Assembly (NCBI GenBank): GCA_947476465.1
Contig: CANJQN010000040.1
Coordinates: forward strand, 1 to 39,966
Length of the DNA: 39,966 nt
Direction: 5' to 3'
Origin: Comamonadaceae bacterium
GTDB lineage: Bacteria > Pseudomonadota > Gammaproteobacteria > Burkholderiales > Burkholderiaceae_C
Below are positions 23,573 through 31,933 of the stretch, in pieces. Position 1 is the first letter of the stretch. Every line of letters begins with the position of its first letter. Made by a program: the position numbers and the translations under genes. A model generated the notes under the pieces. It saw only the letters and a program-made list of their open reading frames with translations. It was not told the origin of the DNA and did no database searches.

Positions 23573-24046
23573 ATGTTCCACATCGTCCTGGTCGAACCCG
23601 AGATTCCGCCCAACACCGGCAACGTGATCCGCCTGGCTGCCAACACCGGCTGCACCCTGCACCTGGTGGAGCCGCTGGGGTTTTCGATGGAAGACCGCCT
23701 GATGCGCCGCGCCGGGCTGGACTACCACGAGTGGGCCGACGTGCGCCGCCATGCCCACTGGCAGGCCTTGCTGGACGCCTGCGCGCCGGCGCCCGAGCGC
23801 ATGTTTGCGCTCACCACGCAGGGCAGCCGGCTGGTGCACGCGCTGGCCTTGCAGCCCGGCGACTGGTTCGTGTTCGGCGCCGAGTCGCGCGGCCTGTCGC
23901 CGCAGCTGCGCGAGCGCTTTCCCCTCGCGCAGCGCCTGCGCCTGCCGATGCGGCCGGGCCAACGCAGCCTGAACCTTTCGAACGCGGTGGCGGTGACGGT
24001 GTTCGAGGCCTGGCGCCAGTGCGGGTTCGACGGGGCCCTGGCTTAG
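23573..24046 (+). CDS. trmL: tRNA (cytidine(34)-2'-O)-methyltransferase TrmL
   Basis: A 157-residue SPOUT-class methyltransferase that methylates the 2'-O of the wobble nucleotide (C34/U34) of tRNA-Leu. The deep-trefoil-knot SAM site is formed by IPPNTGNVIRLAANTG (residues about 11-26), FVFGAESRGLS (about 101-111) and the C-terminal LNLSNAVAVTVFE. The length matches TrmL (about 157 residues) and distinguishes it from the longer TrmH and RlmB. It follows the comF-like gene on the same strand. Confidence 0.95.
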   Translation: MFHIVLVEPEIPPNTGNVIRLAANTGCTLHLVEPLGFSMEDRLMRRAGLDYHEWADVRRHAHWQALLDACAPAPERMFALTTQGSRLVHALALQPGDWFVFGAESRGLSPQLRERFPLAQRLRLPMRPGQRSLNLSNAVAVTVFEAWRQCGFDGALA

Positions 24047-24074
24047 ACTTTCAGGCAAACGCACGGAGCCCACC

Positions 24075-25949
24075 ATCGAACACGCACCGGCCTGGCTGAC
24101 CCACAGCCTCATCTACCTCGGCGCCGCGGTGCTGGCGGTGCCGATCGCGCGCGCCCTGGGGCTGGGTTCCATCTTGGGTTACCTGGCCGCTGGCATCGCC
24201 ATCGGCCCGGCCGGGCTCGCCCTGGTGAGCAATGTGCAGGACATCCTGCATTTCGCCGAGTTCGGCGTGGTGCTGATGCTGTTTTTGGTCGGCCTGGAGC
24301 TGGAGCCGAGCCGCCTGTGGACGCTGCGTCGGCCGATCTTCGGCGGCGGCTCGGTGCAGGTGCTGGGCTGCGCGGCGCTGCTGTTCGTGGCGGCGCTGGC
24401 GGCCGGCGTGTCGTGGCGGGTGGCGCTGGTAGGCGCGCTCGGGCTGGCGCTGTCGTCGACCGCGATCGCGCTGCAGGTGATGGCCGAACGCAACTTGCTC
24501 AACACCACCTCCGGGCGTGCCGGCTTTTCGATCCTGCTGTTCCAGGACGTGGCGGCGATTCCGATCCTGGCCTTGCTGCCGCTGCTGGCGGTCGGCGCCG
24601 GCGACGAGGCCATGAGCGGCGGCGCCCGCGCGCTGGAGGCCCTGCGCATCGTGGGCACCATCGGCGCCATCGTGGTGGGCGGCCGCCTGCTGCTGCGGCC
24701 AGTGCTGCGCTGGATCGCGCGCAGCCGCACGCCCGAGATCTTCACCGCCGCGGCGCTGCTGCTGGTGGTGGCCATCGCCGCGCTGATGCAGTGGATCGGC
24801 CTGTCGATGGCGCTGGGCGCCTTCCTGGCCGGCGTACTGCTGGCCGAGAGCGAATACCGGCGTGAGCTCGAGACCGACATCGAGCCGTTCAAGGGCCTGT
24901 TGCTCGGCCTGTTTTTCATCGCGGTCGGCATGAGCATCGACTTCGCCGTGCTCGCCGCCTCGCCCTGGCGGATGCTGGCCGTGGTGCTGGCGCTGCTGGG
25001 CCTGAAGGCGCTGGCAATCGCCTGGCTGGCCGCACGCATCAAGGTGCCGCTGCAGGAACGTCCGGTGTTCGTGGTCCTGCTGGCACAGGGCGGCGAGTTC
25101 GCCTTCGTGGTCTTCCAGACGGCGGTCGGCGTCAAGGTGATGCCCGCCGAGACCGCCTCTTTGCTGGTGGGTGCGGTGGCCATCTCCATGCTGCTGGGCC
25201 CGCTGCTGCTGGTGGCGGTCGACCGGTGGCTGATGCCGCGCTGGGCCAAGCCACGCACCCTGAAGGAAATCGACGAGCCCCAGGACGAGCCGGTCATCAT
25301 CGCCGGCTTCGGGCGCTATGGGCAGATCGTCGCGCGCCTGCTGGCCTCGCAAGGCATCGCCAGCACGCTGCTGGACCACGACGCCGACATGGTGGAGGCG
25401 GCCCGCACCTTCGGCTCGAAGGTGTTCTATGGCGACGCCAGGCGGCTCGATTTGCTGCGCATCGCCGGCGCCGACAAGGCGCGCGTGCTGGTGGTGGCGG
25501 TCGACGACGTCGACCAATGCCTGGCCATCGTCGACCTGGCGCGTGAGCATTTCCCGCACCTGGAGCTGGTGGTGCGCGCCTACGACGTGCCGCACTGGAA
25601 CAAGCTGCGTGAGCGCGGCGTCAAGTGGGTCGAGCGCGAGCTGTTCGATTCGAGCGTGCGCAGCGGCCGCACGGTGCTGGAGGTACTGGGCGTCGCGCAG
25701 GCCGAGGCCGAGCGCCATGCCGAGCGTTTTCGCGAGCACAACCTCGCGCTGTTCGAACAGATGTACGCGCGCTACCAGGACAAGGACCGCGCCGGGCTGA
25801 TTGCCGTCGCGCGCCAGGGCCGTGCACAGTTCGAGCAACAGCTGGCCCAGGAGCGTGCCGAGGCCCGGGGGCAGGCCACGACCCCAGCCCCAGCCCCCGC
25901 CCCAGACGCAAACGACGACCCGCCCACCCCAGGGAGCAACCGCACCTGA
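24075..25949 (+). CDS. Kef-type monovalent cation:proton antiporter with RCK domain, probable ATC start
   Basis: A roughly 624-residue inner-membrane CPA2 family antiporter (KefB/KefC-like). About twelve helices fill residues 12-395, including an ILLFQDVAAIP helix with the conserved ion-binding Asp. A cytoplasmic RCK/TrkA-N domain starts at about 406 (VIIAGFGRYGQIVARLL), with a dinucleotide-binding glycine motif. The first canonical start in frame is GTG at 24129, but it lies inside the first membrane helix and has no ribosome site. An ATC codon at 24075 follows GGAG (24065-24068) by six bases and restores a full N-terminus (EHAPAWLTHSLIYLGAAV), so I take it as the probable start. The C-terminal tail is Pro/Ala-rich. 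KefF-like ancillary protein is not seen nearby. Confidence 0.85.
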   Translation: MEHAPAWLTHSLIYLGAAVLAVPIARALGLGSILGYLAAGIAIGPAGLALVSNVQDILHFAEFGVVLMLFLVGLELEPSRLWTLRRPIFGGGSVQVLGCAALLFVAALAAGVSWRVALVGALGLALSSTAIALQVMAERNLLNTTSGRAGFSILLFQDVAAIPILALLPLLAVGAGDEAMSGGARALEALRIVGTIGAIVVGGRLLLRPVLRWIARSRTPEIFTAAALLLVVAIAALMQWIGLSMALGAFLAGVLLAESEYRRELETDIEPFKGLLLGLFFIAVGMSIDFAVLAASPWRMLAVVLALLGLKALAIAWLAARIKVPLQERPVFVVLLAQGGEFAFVVFQTAVGVKVMPAETASLLVGAVAISMLLGPLLLVAVDRWLMPRWAKPRTLKEIDEPQDEPVIIAGFGRYGQIVARLLASQGIASTLLDHDADMVEAARTFGSKVFYGDARRLDLLRIAGADKARVLVVAVDDVDQCLAIVDLAREHFPHLELVVRAYDVPHWNKLRERGVKWVERELFDSSVRSGRTVLEVLGVAQAEAERHAERFREHNLALFEQMYARYQDKDRAGLIAVARQGRAQFEQQLAQERAEARGQATTPAPAPAPDANDDPPTPGSNRT

Positions 25950-26077
25950 GCGCAAGTTCAGGGTTGTAACGGCTGCCTCTTGTGGCCGACGCATGGATGG
26001 ACGACATAGGCGGTCGACCCTGCCCGCTTTGCCGCAAGCCCGGTGAGGATGGCGTCACTGTTGCGAGCCCACACGCC

Positions 26078-26602
26078 ATGTCCTGCATCGCTCCTCCCCC
26101 ACGACGCGCCGCGCAGCAGCCGTCGCCCAATCTCCTGCTGGTCGACGACGACCCCATTCACCAGCTGGTCGGCCAACGCCTGCTAGAGCGCCTGGGCGCC
26201 CGGGTCGAGATCGCCCACAACGGCCAGAGCGCGCTTGAGCGCGTCGGCCTGCGCCACTTCGATCTGGTGCTGATGGACATTCACATGCCGCTGATGGACG
26301 GCGTGACCGCCACCCGCGCCATTCGCGCAGCGGGCCTGCGCAAGCTGCCCATCGTCGCCATGACCACCCGCGCCGGCACCGACGACGAGCGCGAGTACGC
26401 CAGGGCCGGCATGAACGACCTGGTGCCCAAGCCGGTGGACGCGCGCGACCTGGCGCGCGCCGTCTCGCGCTGGTTGCCGCCCGTGCCGCGCCGATCGCTC
26501 GCGCAAATCCAGCTCGCGCACCAGACCCTCGAAGAAAGCCTGCACTCCCTCATTGAGCAGTTGCTGCCGCAACTGACCCGGCCCGAGGGCATCCTGGCTT
26601 AG
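26078..26602 (+). CDS. Single-domain response regulator (CheY-like)
   Basis: A 174-residue cytosolic receiver-domain protein with no DNA-binding output domain. The receiver starts LLLVDDDPIHQ, with the acidic pocket; the phosphoacceptor Asp is in LVLMDIHMPLMDG; the switch Thr is in MTTRAG; and the invariant Lys is in PKPVD. The layout resembles the stand-alone or hybrid-kinase-linked receivers of Burkholderiales. No cognate histidine kinase is in the window. The start is uncertain: the ATG at 26078 gives a short leader before the receiver, while a GTG at 25982 would add 32 residues of low family likelihood. The stop overlaps that of the convergent pat gene by four bases. Confidence 0.85.
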   Translation: MSCIAPPPRRAAQQPSPNLLLVDDDPIHQLVGQRLLERLGARVEIAHNGQSALERVGLRHFDLVLMDIHMPLMDGVTATRAIRAAGLRKLPIVAMTTRAGTDDEREYARAGMNDLVPKPVDARDLARAVSRWLPPVPRRSLAQIQLAHQTLEESLHSLIEQLLPQLTRPEGILA

Positions 26603-29289
26603 GGCCGCAGGGGCAAGCGCAGCGACGCAATGCCGTCGGCCGCGTCCCCGGCCGACACCGCGAAGCCGAGTTGGCGCGCCAGCGAGGCCATGGCGGTGTT
26701 CTCGGTGCGGCACTGGCCGACCAGCTCGCCGGTGCCGCGCGCGCGCAGGTGCCGGATCATCTTTTCCATCAAGGCGGTGCCCAGGCCCCGGCCCTGCCAG
26801 TCGCCAGCGATGATCAATCCGAATTCGGCGCTGCGGTTGTCCGGATCGCAGGAGGCGCGCACCTCGCCCACCACGCGCTCGTCGCCGCCCGCGTCGACCG
26901 GCGGCGCCAGGGCGATGAAGGTCATCTCGCGGTCGTAGTCGATCTGGCTGAAGCGCGCCAGCTCCGATCGTGGCACCTCGCGCCGCGCGGTGAAAAAGCG
27001 CAGGCGCAGGTCTTCGGGCGAGGCCCCGGCATAGAAAGCGCTCAGGCGCTCGCCGTCCTCCGGGCGGATCGGCCGAAACTTCAGCGCCGTGCCGCGCAGC
27101 GCGAGGGTCTCCTCCAGCTGGCGCGGGTAGGGCATGACCGCCAGCGGCGCCACGGTCGCGCCCGGCAAATGCACCCGAATGCGCCCGTCCAGCGCCAGCA
27201 CGCCGCCCTGGTCGACCAGCAAGGGGTTGATGTCCAGCTCGGCCAGCGCCGGCAAGTCGCAGACCATCCGCGACACCCGCAGCAGCGTGTCCAGCACGGC
27301 ATGTCGATCGCCGGCTGGCCGGCCGCGCCAGGCGGCCAGCAGCGGCCCCAGCCCCGCGCGGGTGACCAGTTCGTCGGCCAGCAGCGCGTTGAGCGGCGGC
27401 AGGCCCACCGCATGCTGGGCCGTCCGTTCCACGTCCACGCCACCGGCGCCGCACAGCAGCACCGGGCCGAACACCGCGTCGGCGGCCACGCCCACGATCA
27501 GCTCGCGCGCGCCGGGCCGCTGCGCCATGGCTTGCACGGTATAGCCCTCGATGCGCGCTTTGGGGTGCACCGCCAGCGCCCGCTCGCGCATACGCTGGGC
27601 CTCGGCGCGCACTGCTTCGGGCGAGGCCAGCCCCAGCACCACACCGCCGATGTCGGACTTGTGCAGCACGTCGGGCGAGCGGATCTTCAGCGCCACCGGA
27701 AAGCCGATCTCCTGCGCCACCAACGCCGCCTCGTCGGCGCTGCTGACGGCCCGCGTGGCGACGATGGGTATGCCGTAGGCCTGCAGCACCTGCGCGGCCT
27801 GCACCGCGTCGAGCCAGGGTTGGCCGGTGGCGCGGGCGGCGTCCAGCACGGCCTGGGCGCTTGCCCGCGCGTTCGGCGGCACGGGGGCCGCGTCGGCCGG
27901 GCACAGCTGCTGCAGCAGGGCCTGGGCGCGGGCGTGGTGCACCTGCTGCATCCAGGCGGCCGTGGCCGCCTCGGGCGTGTCGTGGCAGGCGATGCCGCCT
28001 TGCGCATAAAGGGCGCGGGCCGGCGCCACTGCGGTGCCGCCCAGCCAGCAGGCCAGCACCGGCTTGCCGCGCTTGCGTTGCAGCAGCGGCAGCGTGTGCC
28101 GGGCGATCTCGGGCGCAGCCACCAAGGCGGTGGGCGCGTGGATGAACAGCACGCCGTCGGCCTCGGGCGCGTCCAGCAGCACTTGCAGGGCGGCCTCGTA
28201 ACGCTCAACCGGCGCGTCGCCGATGATGTCCACCGGGTTCGCATGCGACCAGGTGGCCGGCAGGCAGGCGTCGAGCGCGGCCAGGGTTCCCGGTGACAGC
28301 GGGGCCAGCGTGCCGCCGGCCAACATCAGAGCGTCGGTGGCCAGCACGCCGGCGCCGCCGCCGTTGGTGACGATGGCCAGCCGCTCGCCGTGCAGCGGGC
28401 GGCGGTGGGCCAGGGTTTCGGCCGCATCGAACAGCGCCTGCAGCGTGTCCACCCGCAGCATGCCGGCGCGGCGCACCGCGGCGTCAAAGACGGTGTCCGA
28501 GCCGGCCAGCGCCCCCGTGTGCGAGGCGGCGGCCCTGGCGCCGTCGGGCACGCGGCCGCTCTTGACCACGATCACCGGTTTGTTGCGCGCCGCCGCGCGG
28601 GCCGCCGACATGAACTTGCGCGCATGCTTGACCGATTCGACGTACATCAAGATCGACTGCGTGCTGGCGTCGCAGGCCAGCCAGTCGAGCACGTCGCCAA
28701 AATCGACGTCGGCGCTGTCGCCCATCGAGATGAAGTGCGAAAAACCCAGGCCGCGCGGCGCCGCCCAATCGAGCAATGCCGTGGCCAGTGCACCCGATTG
28801 GCTGACGAAGGCGATGGAGCCGGCCTTGGCATTGGCCGGCGCGAAGCTGGCGTTGACGCCCAGCCCCGGCACCAGCAGGCCAATGCAGTTGGGCCCCAGG
28901 ATGCGCAGCAGGTGCGGCCGGGCGGCGTCCAGCATGGCCTGCTCCAGCGTCGGGCCGCCCGTGCGTGCGGGCTGCTTGAGCCCCGCGCTCAGCACCACGG
29001 CGGCGCGTGTGCCCCGGGCCCCCAGGGCGCGGATCAGCCCCGGCACCGTGGCCGCAGGCGTGCAGATCACCGCCAGATCGGGCACACCGGGCAAGGCCGC
29101 CACGTCGGGCCAGGCCTGCACCCCGCCCACGTGGGCATGCTTGGGGTTCACCGGCCATACCGGCCCCGCAAAGCCGCCCTGCAGCACGTTGTGCAGCACC
29201 ACCGCCCCCACACTGCCCGGGCGGTCGGACGCGCCGATGACGGCGATGCTGCGCGGCTGGAAAAGTGAATCGAGATTGCGGATGGTCAT
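26599..29289 (-). CDS. Bifunctional acyl-CoA synthetase-like / GNAT protein acetyltransferase (Pat type)
   Basis: An 896-residue protein with the Pat/PatZ layout. It begins with a CoA-binding domain (residues about 5-130, PRSIAVIGASDRPGSVG), then a succinyl-CoA-ligase-like domain (about 150-450) and an ATP-grasp domain (about 480-700, FPVALKIRSPDVLHKSDIGGVVLG). The C-terminal GNAT domain (about 730-896) holds GLIIAGDWQGRGLGTALMEKMIRH, the acetyl-CoA-binding loop. PatZ relatives acetylate protein lysines, for example in acetyl-CoA synthetase, and some family members make acetate plus ATP from acyl-CoA. Which activity dominates here cannot be read. The expected ligase His is not assigned with confidence. 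It is a single gene convergent with the response regulator. Confidence 0.93.
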   Translation of the reverse strand: MTIRNLDSLFQPRSIAVIGASDRPGSVGAVVLHNVLQGGFAGPVWPVNPKHAHVGGVQAWPDVAALPGVPDLAVICTPAATVPGLIRALGARGTRAAVVLSAGLKQPARTGGPTLEQAMLDAARPHLLRILGPNCIGLLVPGLGVNASFAPANAKAGSIAFVSQSGALATALLDWAAPRGLGFSHFISMGDSADVDFGDVLDWLACDASTQSILMYVESVKHARKFMSAARAAARNKPVIVVKSGRVPDGARAAASHTGALAGSDTVFDAAVRRAGMLRVDTLQALFDAAETLAHRRPLHGERLAIVTNGGGAGVLATDALMLAGGTLAPLSPGTLAALDACLPATWSHANPVDIIGDAPVERYEAALQVLLDAPEADGVLFIHAPTALVAAPEIARHTLPLLQRKRGKPVLACWLGGTAVAPARALYAQGGIACHDTPEAATAAWMQQVHHARAQALLQQLCPADAAPVPPNARASAQAVLDAARATGQPWLDAVQAAQVLQAYGIPIVATRAVSSADEAALVAQEIGFPVALKIRSPDVLHKSDIGGVVLGLASPEAVRAEAQRMRERALAVHPKARIEGYTVQAMAQRPGARELIVGVAADAVFGPVLLCGAGGVDVERTAQHAVGLPPLNALLADELVTRAGLGPLLAAWRGRPAGDRHAVLDTLLRVSRMVCDLPALAELDINPLLVDQGGVLALDGRIRVHLPGATVAPLAVMPYPRQLEETLALRGTALKFRPIRPEDGERLSAFYAGASPEDLRLRFFTARREVPRSELARFSQIDYDREMTFIALAPPVDAGGDERVVGEVRASCDPDNRSAEFGLIIAGDWQGRGLGTALMEKMIRHLRARGTGELVGQCRTENTAMASLARQLGFAVSAGDAADGIASLRLPLRP

Positions 29290-29306
29290 GGGCGTCCTGG
29301 GGTGGC

Positions 29307-29333
29307 GGCGGGCTCGCTTCGCGCGAGTCCGCC
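29307..29333 (-). promoter_or_regulatory. Hairpin in the intergenic region upstream of pat
   Basis: An 11-bp near-perfect inverted repeat (GGCGGGCTCGC / GCGAGTCCGCC, one mismatch that is G-U pairable on the minus RNA) with a five-base loop lies 17 bases upstream of the pat ATG. It may be a leader hairpin or an operator. The remaining 213-base gap up to the AMP-phosphorylase-like gene holds nothing else I recognise. Confidence 0.35.
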
Positions 29334-29502
29334 GACAGTCTAGGACCAGATGGTGTCATGCATGGTGCGGTGCATCAACGGCCCACCAAGCCCAGGGTGC
29401 ATGGGACAGGCGCGGGCGTCCAGCGGATCGGTAACATCACCCATGGCGCGATGGCGTCAGACGACTTCGGCCTACAGTGCGGCCATCGACCTTCCTGACC
29501 TC

Positions 29503-31026
29503 ATGACCGCCACCACCCCCGCACCGCTGCCCCACCACCTGCACCTTCGCCGCATGGGCATCGACACCTACCAGGAGCCGGTGCTCTACACCCACCGGGA
29601 CTGCCCGGTGTGCCTGTCGGAAGGCTTCGAGGCCCAGTCGCGCGTGGAGGTGCGCCTGAACGGCCGCGCCATCGTGGCCACGCTCAACGTGGTCGATGGC
29701 AACCTGCTCACACCGGGCGAGGGCGGCTTGTCCGAGGCGGCATGGCGGCTGCTGGGCGCCAAGGACGGCGACGAAGCCAGCGTGCGCCACCCGCCGCCAC
29801 TGGAGTCGCTGGGCCATGTGCGGGCCAAGGTGTACGGCCGCCGGCTCACCGCCGCCGCGCTCGACGCGGTGATCCACGACGTGGCGGCCGGCCGCTACTC
29901 CGATCTGCAGCTGGCGGCCTTTGTCACCGCCTGCGCCGGCGACCACCTCGACCTGGACGAAACCATCGCCCTGACCCGTGCCATGGTGAACGCCGGCGAC
30001 CGTATCGACTGGGGCCCCGGCATGGTGATGGACAAGCACTGCGTGGGCGGCCTGCCGGGCAACCGCACCACCATGATCGTGGTGCCCATCGTCGCCGCGC
30101 AGGGCCTGCGCATGCCCAAGACGTCTTCCCGCGCGATCACCTCGCCGGCCGGCACCGCCGACACCATGGAGACCGTGGCGCCGGTGGCGCTGGACGTCGC
30201 CGCGATCCGCCGCGTGGTCGAGCGCACCGGGGGCTGCATCGTCTGGGGCGGCGCGGTGCGGCTGTCCCCGGCCGACGACATCTTGATCCGCGTCGAGCGG
30301 CCGCTCGACCTGGACAGCCAGGGCCAGCTGGTGGCCTCGGTGCTGTCCAAGAAAACCGCGGCTGGCGCCACGCACGTGGTGATCGACATGCCGGTGGGGC
30401 CCACCGCCAAGGTCCGCAGCGCCGAGGCGGCGCACGTGCTGGCCCGCCAGCTGGTGCGCGTGGGCGAGGCGATGGGCCTGAAGGTGCAGGTGCGCCAGAC
30501 CGACGGCCAGGCGCCGGTGGGCCGGGGCATCGGCCCGGCGCTGGAGGCGCGCGACGTGCTGGCGGTGCTGCGCGGCGAGTTCGGTGCGCCGCGCGATCTG
30601 GCCGACCGGTCGGTCTTCCTGGCCGGCGAGCTGCTGGAGATGGCCGGCGCGCCGCGCGGCCAGGGCCTGGCCCTGGCGGCGGCCACACTGGCCGACGGCC
30701 GCGCGTGGCGCAAGTTCCAGGAGATCTGCGAGGCCCAGGGCGGCTTGCGCACGCCGCCGGTCGCGCCCTTTCGGCGCGACATCACCACCGCGCGCAGCGG
30801 CTTCGTGCTGGGCATCGACAACCGCCGGCTGGCGCGCATCGCCAAGCTGGCCGGCGCGCCCAAGGTGGCCTGCGCCGGCATCGACCTGCACGTGCGCATC
30901 GGCGATTTCGTCGAACGCGGCCAGCCGCTGTACACGCTGCACGCCGGCTCGCCCGGCGCGTTGGATTACGCCGCCGAATACGCCCTGACCCAAGCCTCGA
31001 CCGTTCTGGTAGCGGAGGACGCCTGA
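29503..31026 (+). CDS. AMP phosphorylase-like enzyme (thymidine phosphorylase family)
   Basis: A 507-residue enzyme of the pyrimidine-nucleoside phosphorylase family, close in plan to archaeal AMP phosphorylase (about 503 residues), which converts a nucleoside 5'-monophosphate and phosphate to base and ribose 1,5-bisphosphate. It has the N-terminal extension of about 100 residues that AMP phosphorylases have and classical DeoA lacks. Substrate-site segments are KHCVGGLPGN (178-187; archaeal DVHSIGGVPGN) and KTSSRAIT (206-213), followed by SPAGTADTMET. The GLPGN and KTSSRA forms match the AMP type rather than E. coli DeoA. The real substrate is untested. A CPVC motif at 34-37 is unusual. The stop overlaps the next gene's start (TGATG). 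Confidence 0.88.
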   Translation: MTATTPAPLPHHLHLRRMGIDTYQEPVLYTHRDCPVCLSEGFEAQSRVEVRLNGRAIVATLNVVDGNLLTPGEGGLSEAAWRLLGAKDGDEASVRHPPPLESLGHVRAKVYGRRLTAAALDAVIHDVAAGRYSDLQLAAFVTACAGDHLDLDETIALTRAMVNAGDRIDWGPGMVMDKHCVGGLPGNRTTMIVVPIVAAQGLRMPKTSSRAITSPAGTADTMETVAPVALDVAAIRRVVERTGGCIVWGGAVRLSPADDILIRVERPLDLDSQGQLVASVLSKKTAAGATHVVIDMPVGPTAKVRSAEAAHVLARQLVRVGEAMGLKVQVRQTDGQAPVGRGIGPALEARDVLAVLRGEFGAPRDLADRSVFLAGELLEMAGAPRGQGLALAAATLADGRAWRKFQEICEAQGGLRTPPVAPFRRDITTARSGFVLGIDNRRLARIAKLAGAPKVACAGIDLHVRIGDFVERGQPLYTLHAGSPGALDYAAEYALTQASTVLVAEDA

Positions 31027-31925
31027 TGCTGATACTGGCCATGCCGGGCAACACCGCCCTGGCGAATGAACTGGCGACGCACATGGCGATGCGCCCAGGC
31101 ACCGCCGCCGCCGACGTCATGGCCCACCGCTTTCCCGACGGCGAGACCCTGGTGCGCATCGACGCGCCGGTGCAGGGCCGCACCGTGGTGCTGGCCTGCA
31201 CGCTGGACCATCCCGACGACAAGACCCTGCCCCTGCTGTTCGCGGCCGACGCCGCGCGCGAGCTGGGCGCCACGCAGGTGGGGCTGGTGGCGCCCTACCT
31301 GGCTTACATGCGGCAGGACCACCGCTTCCACCCGGGCGAGGCCGTCAGCTCGCGCAGCTTCGCGCGCCTGCTGTCGGCCAGCTTCGATTTTCTGGTGACG
31401 GTCGATCCGCACCTGCACCGCTGGCGCAATCTGGACGAGATCTACACCCTGCGCTCACGCGTGGTGCCGGCGGCGCCCGCCATTGCGGCCTGGGTGCGTG
31501 ACAACGTCGCGCGGCCCCTGCTGGTGGGGCCTGATTCCGAGAGTGCGCAGTGGGTGGCCGAAGTGGCGCGCCTGGCCCAGGCGCCCTGGACCGTGATGGC
31601 CAAGACGCGACGTGGCGACCGCGACGTGAGCGTGGTGCTGGACGCGCCGGCCGACGCCGCCGGCCGCACGCCGGTGCTGGTGGACGACATCATCTCCACC
31701 GGCCACACGCTCATCGCGGCTGCCCAGGCGCTGCAAGAGGCCGGACTGGGCCAGCCGCTTTGCATTGGCGTGCATGCCTTGTTCGACGACGCCGCCCACC
31801 AGCGCATGCGCGCGGCGGGCATTGCGCGGGTGCTCACCTGCGACTGCGTCGCGCATGCGACCAACGCCATTGCGGTGGCGCCATCGCTGGCGGCGGCCGT
31901 GGCGGCGATGGCCGGCACGGGCTGA
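31026..31925 (+). CDS. Ribose-phosphate pyrophosphokinase-like protein (PRPP synthetase family)
   Basis: A 299-residue protein of the PRPP-synthetase family, shorter than the housekeeping enzyme (about 315). Active-site parts present are RFPDGE (35-40), RQD in the ATP-binding loop (96-98), DPHLH (127-131), the flexible catalytic loop KTRRGDRDV (about 197-205) and the PRPP loop VLVDDIISTGHT (about 217-228). The housekeeping reaction is ribose 5-phosphate + ATP giving PRPP + AMP. Its ATG shares a base with the stop of the AMP-phosphorylase-like gene, so they are translationally coupled and likely work in one pathway. It is probably not the sole PRPP synthetase of the cell, which I cannot check here. 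Confidence 0.88.
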   Translation: MLILAMPGNTALANELATHMAMRPGTAAADVMAHRFPDGETLVRIDAPVQGRTVVLACTLDHPDDKTLPLLFAADAARELGATQVGLVAPYLAYMRQDHRFHPGEAVSSRSFARLLSASFDFLVTVDPHLHRWRNLDEIYTLRSRVVPAAPAIAAWVRDNVARPLLVGPDSESAQWVAEVARLAQAPWTVMAKTRRGDRDVSVVLDAPADAAGRTPVLVDDIISTGHTLIAAAQALQEAGLGQPLCIGVHALFDDAAHQRMRAAGIARVLTCDCVAHATNAIAVAPSLAAAVAAMAGTG

Positions 31926-31933
31926 AAACGGGC

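Noticed and set aside
25950..26077. Possible tRNA or extra N-terminus before the response regulator
   Set aside because: No cloverleaf can be drawn, and the extended frame from 25982 has no receiver-family similarity in its added residues.
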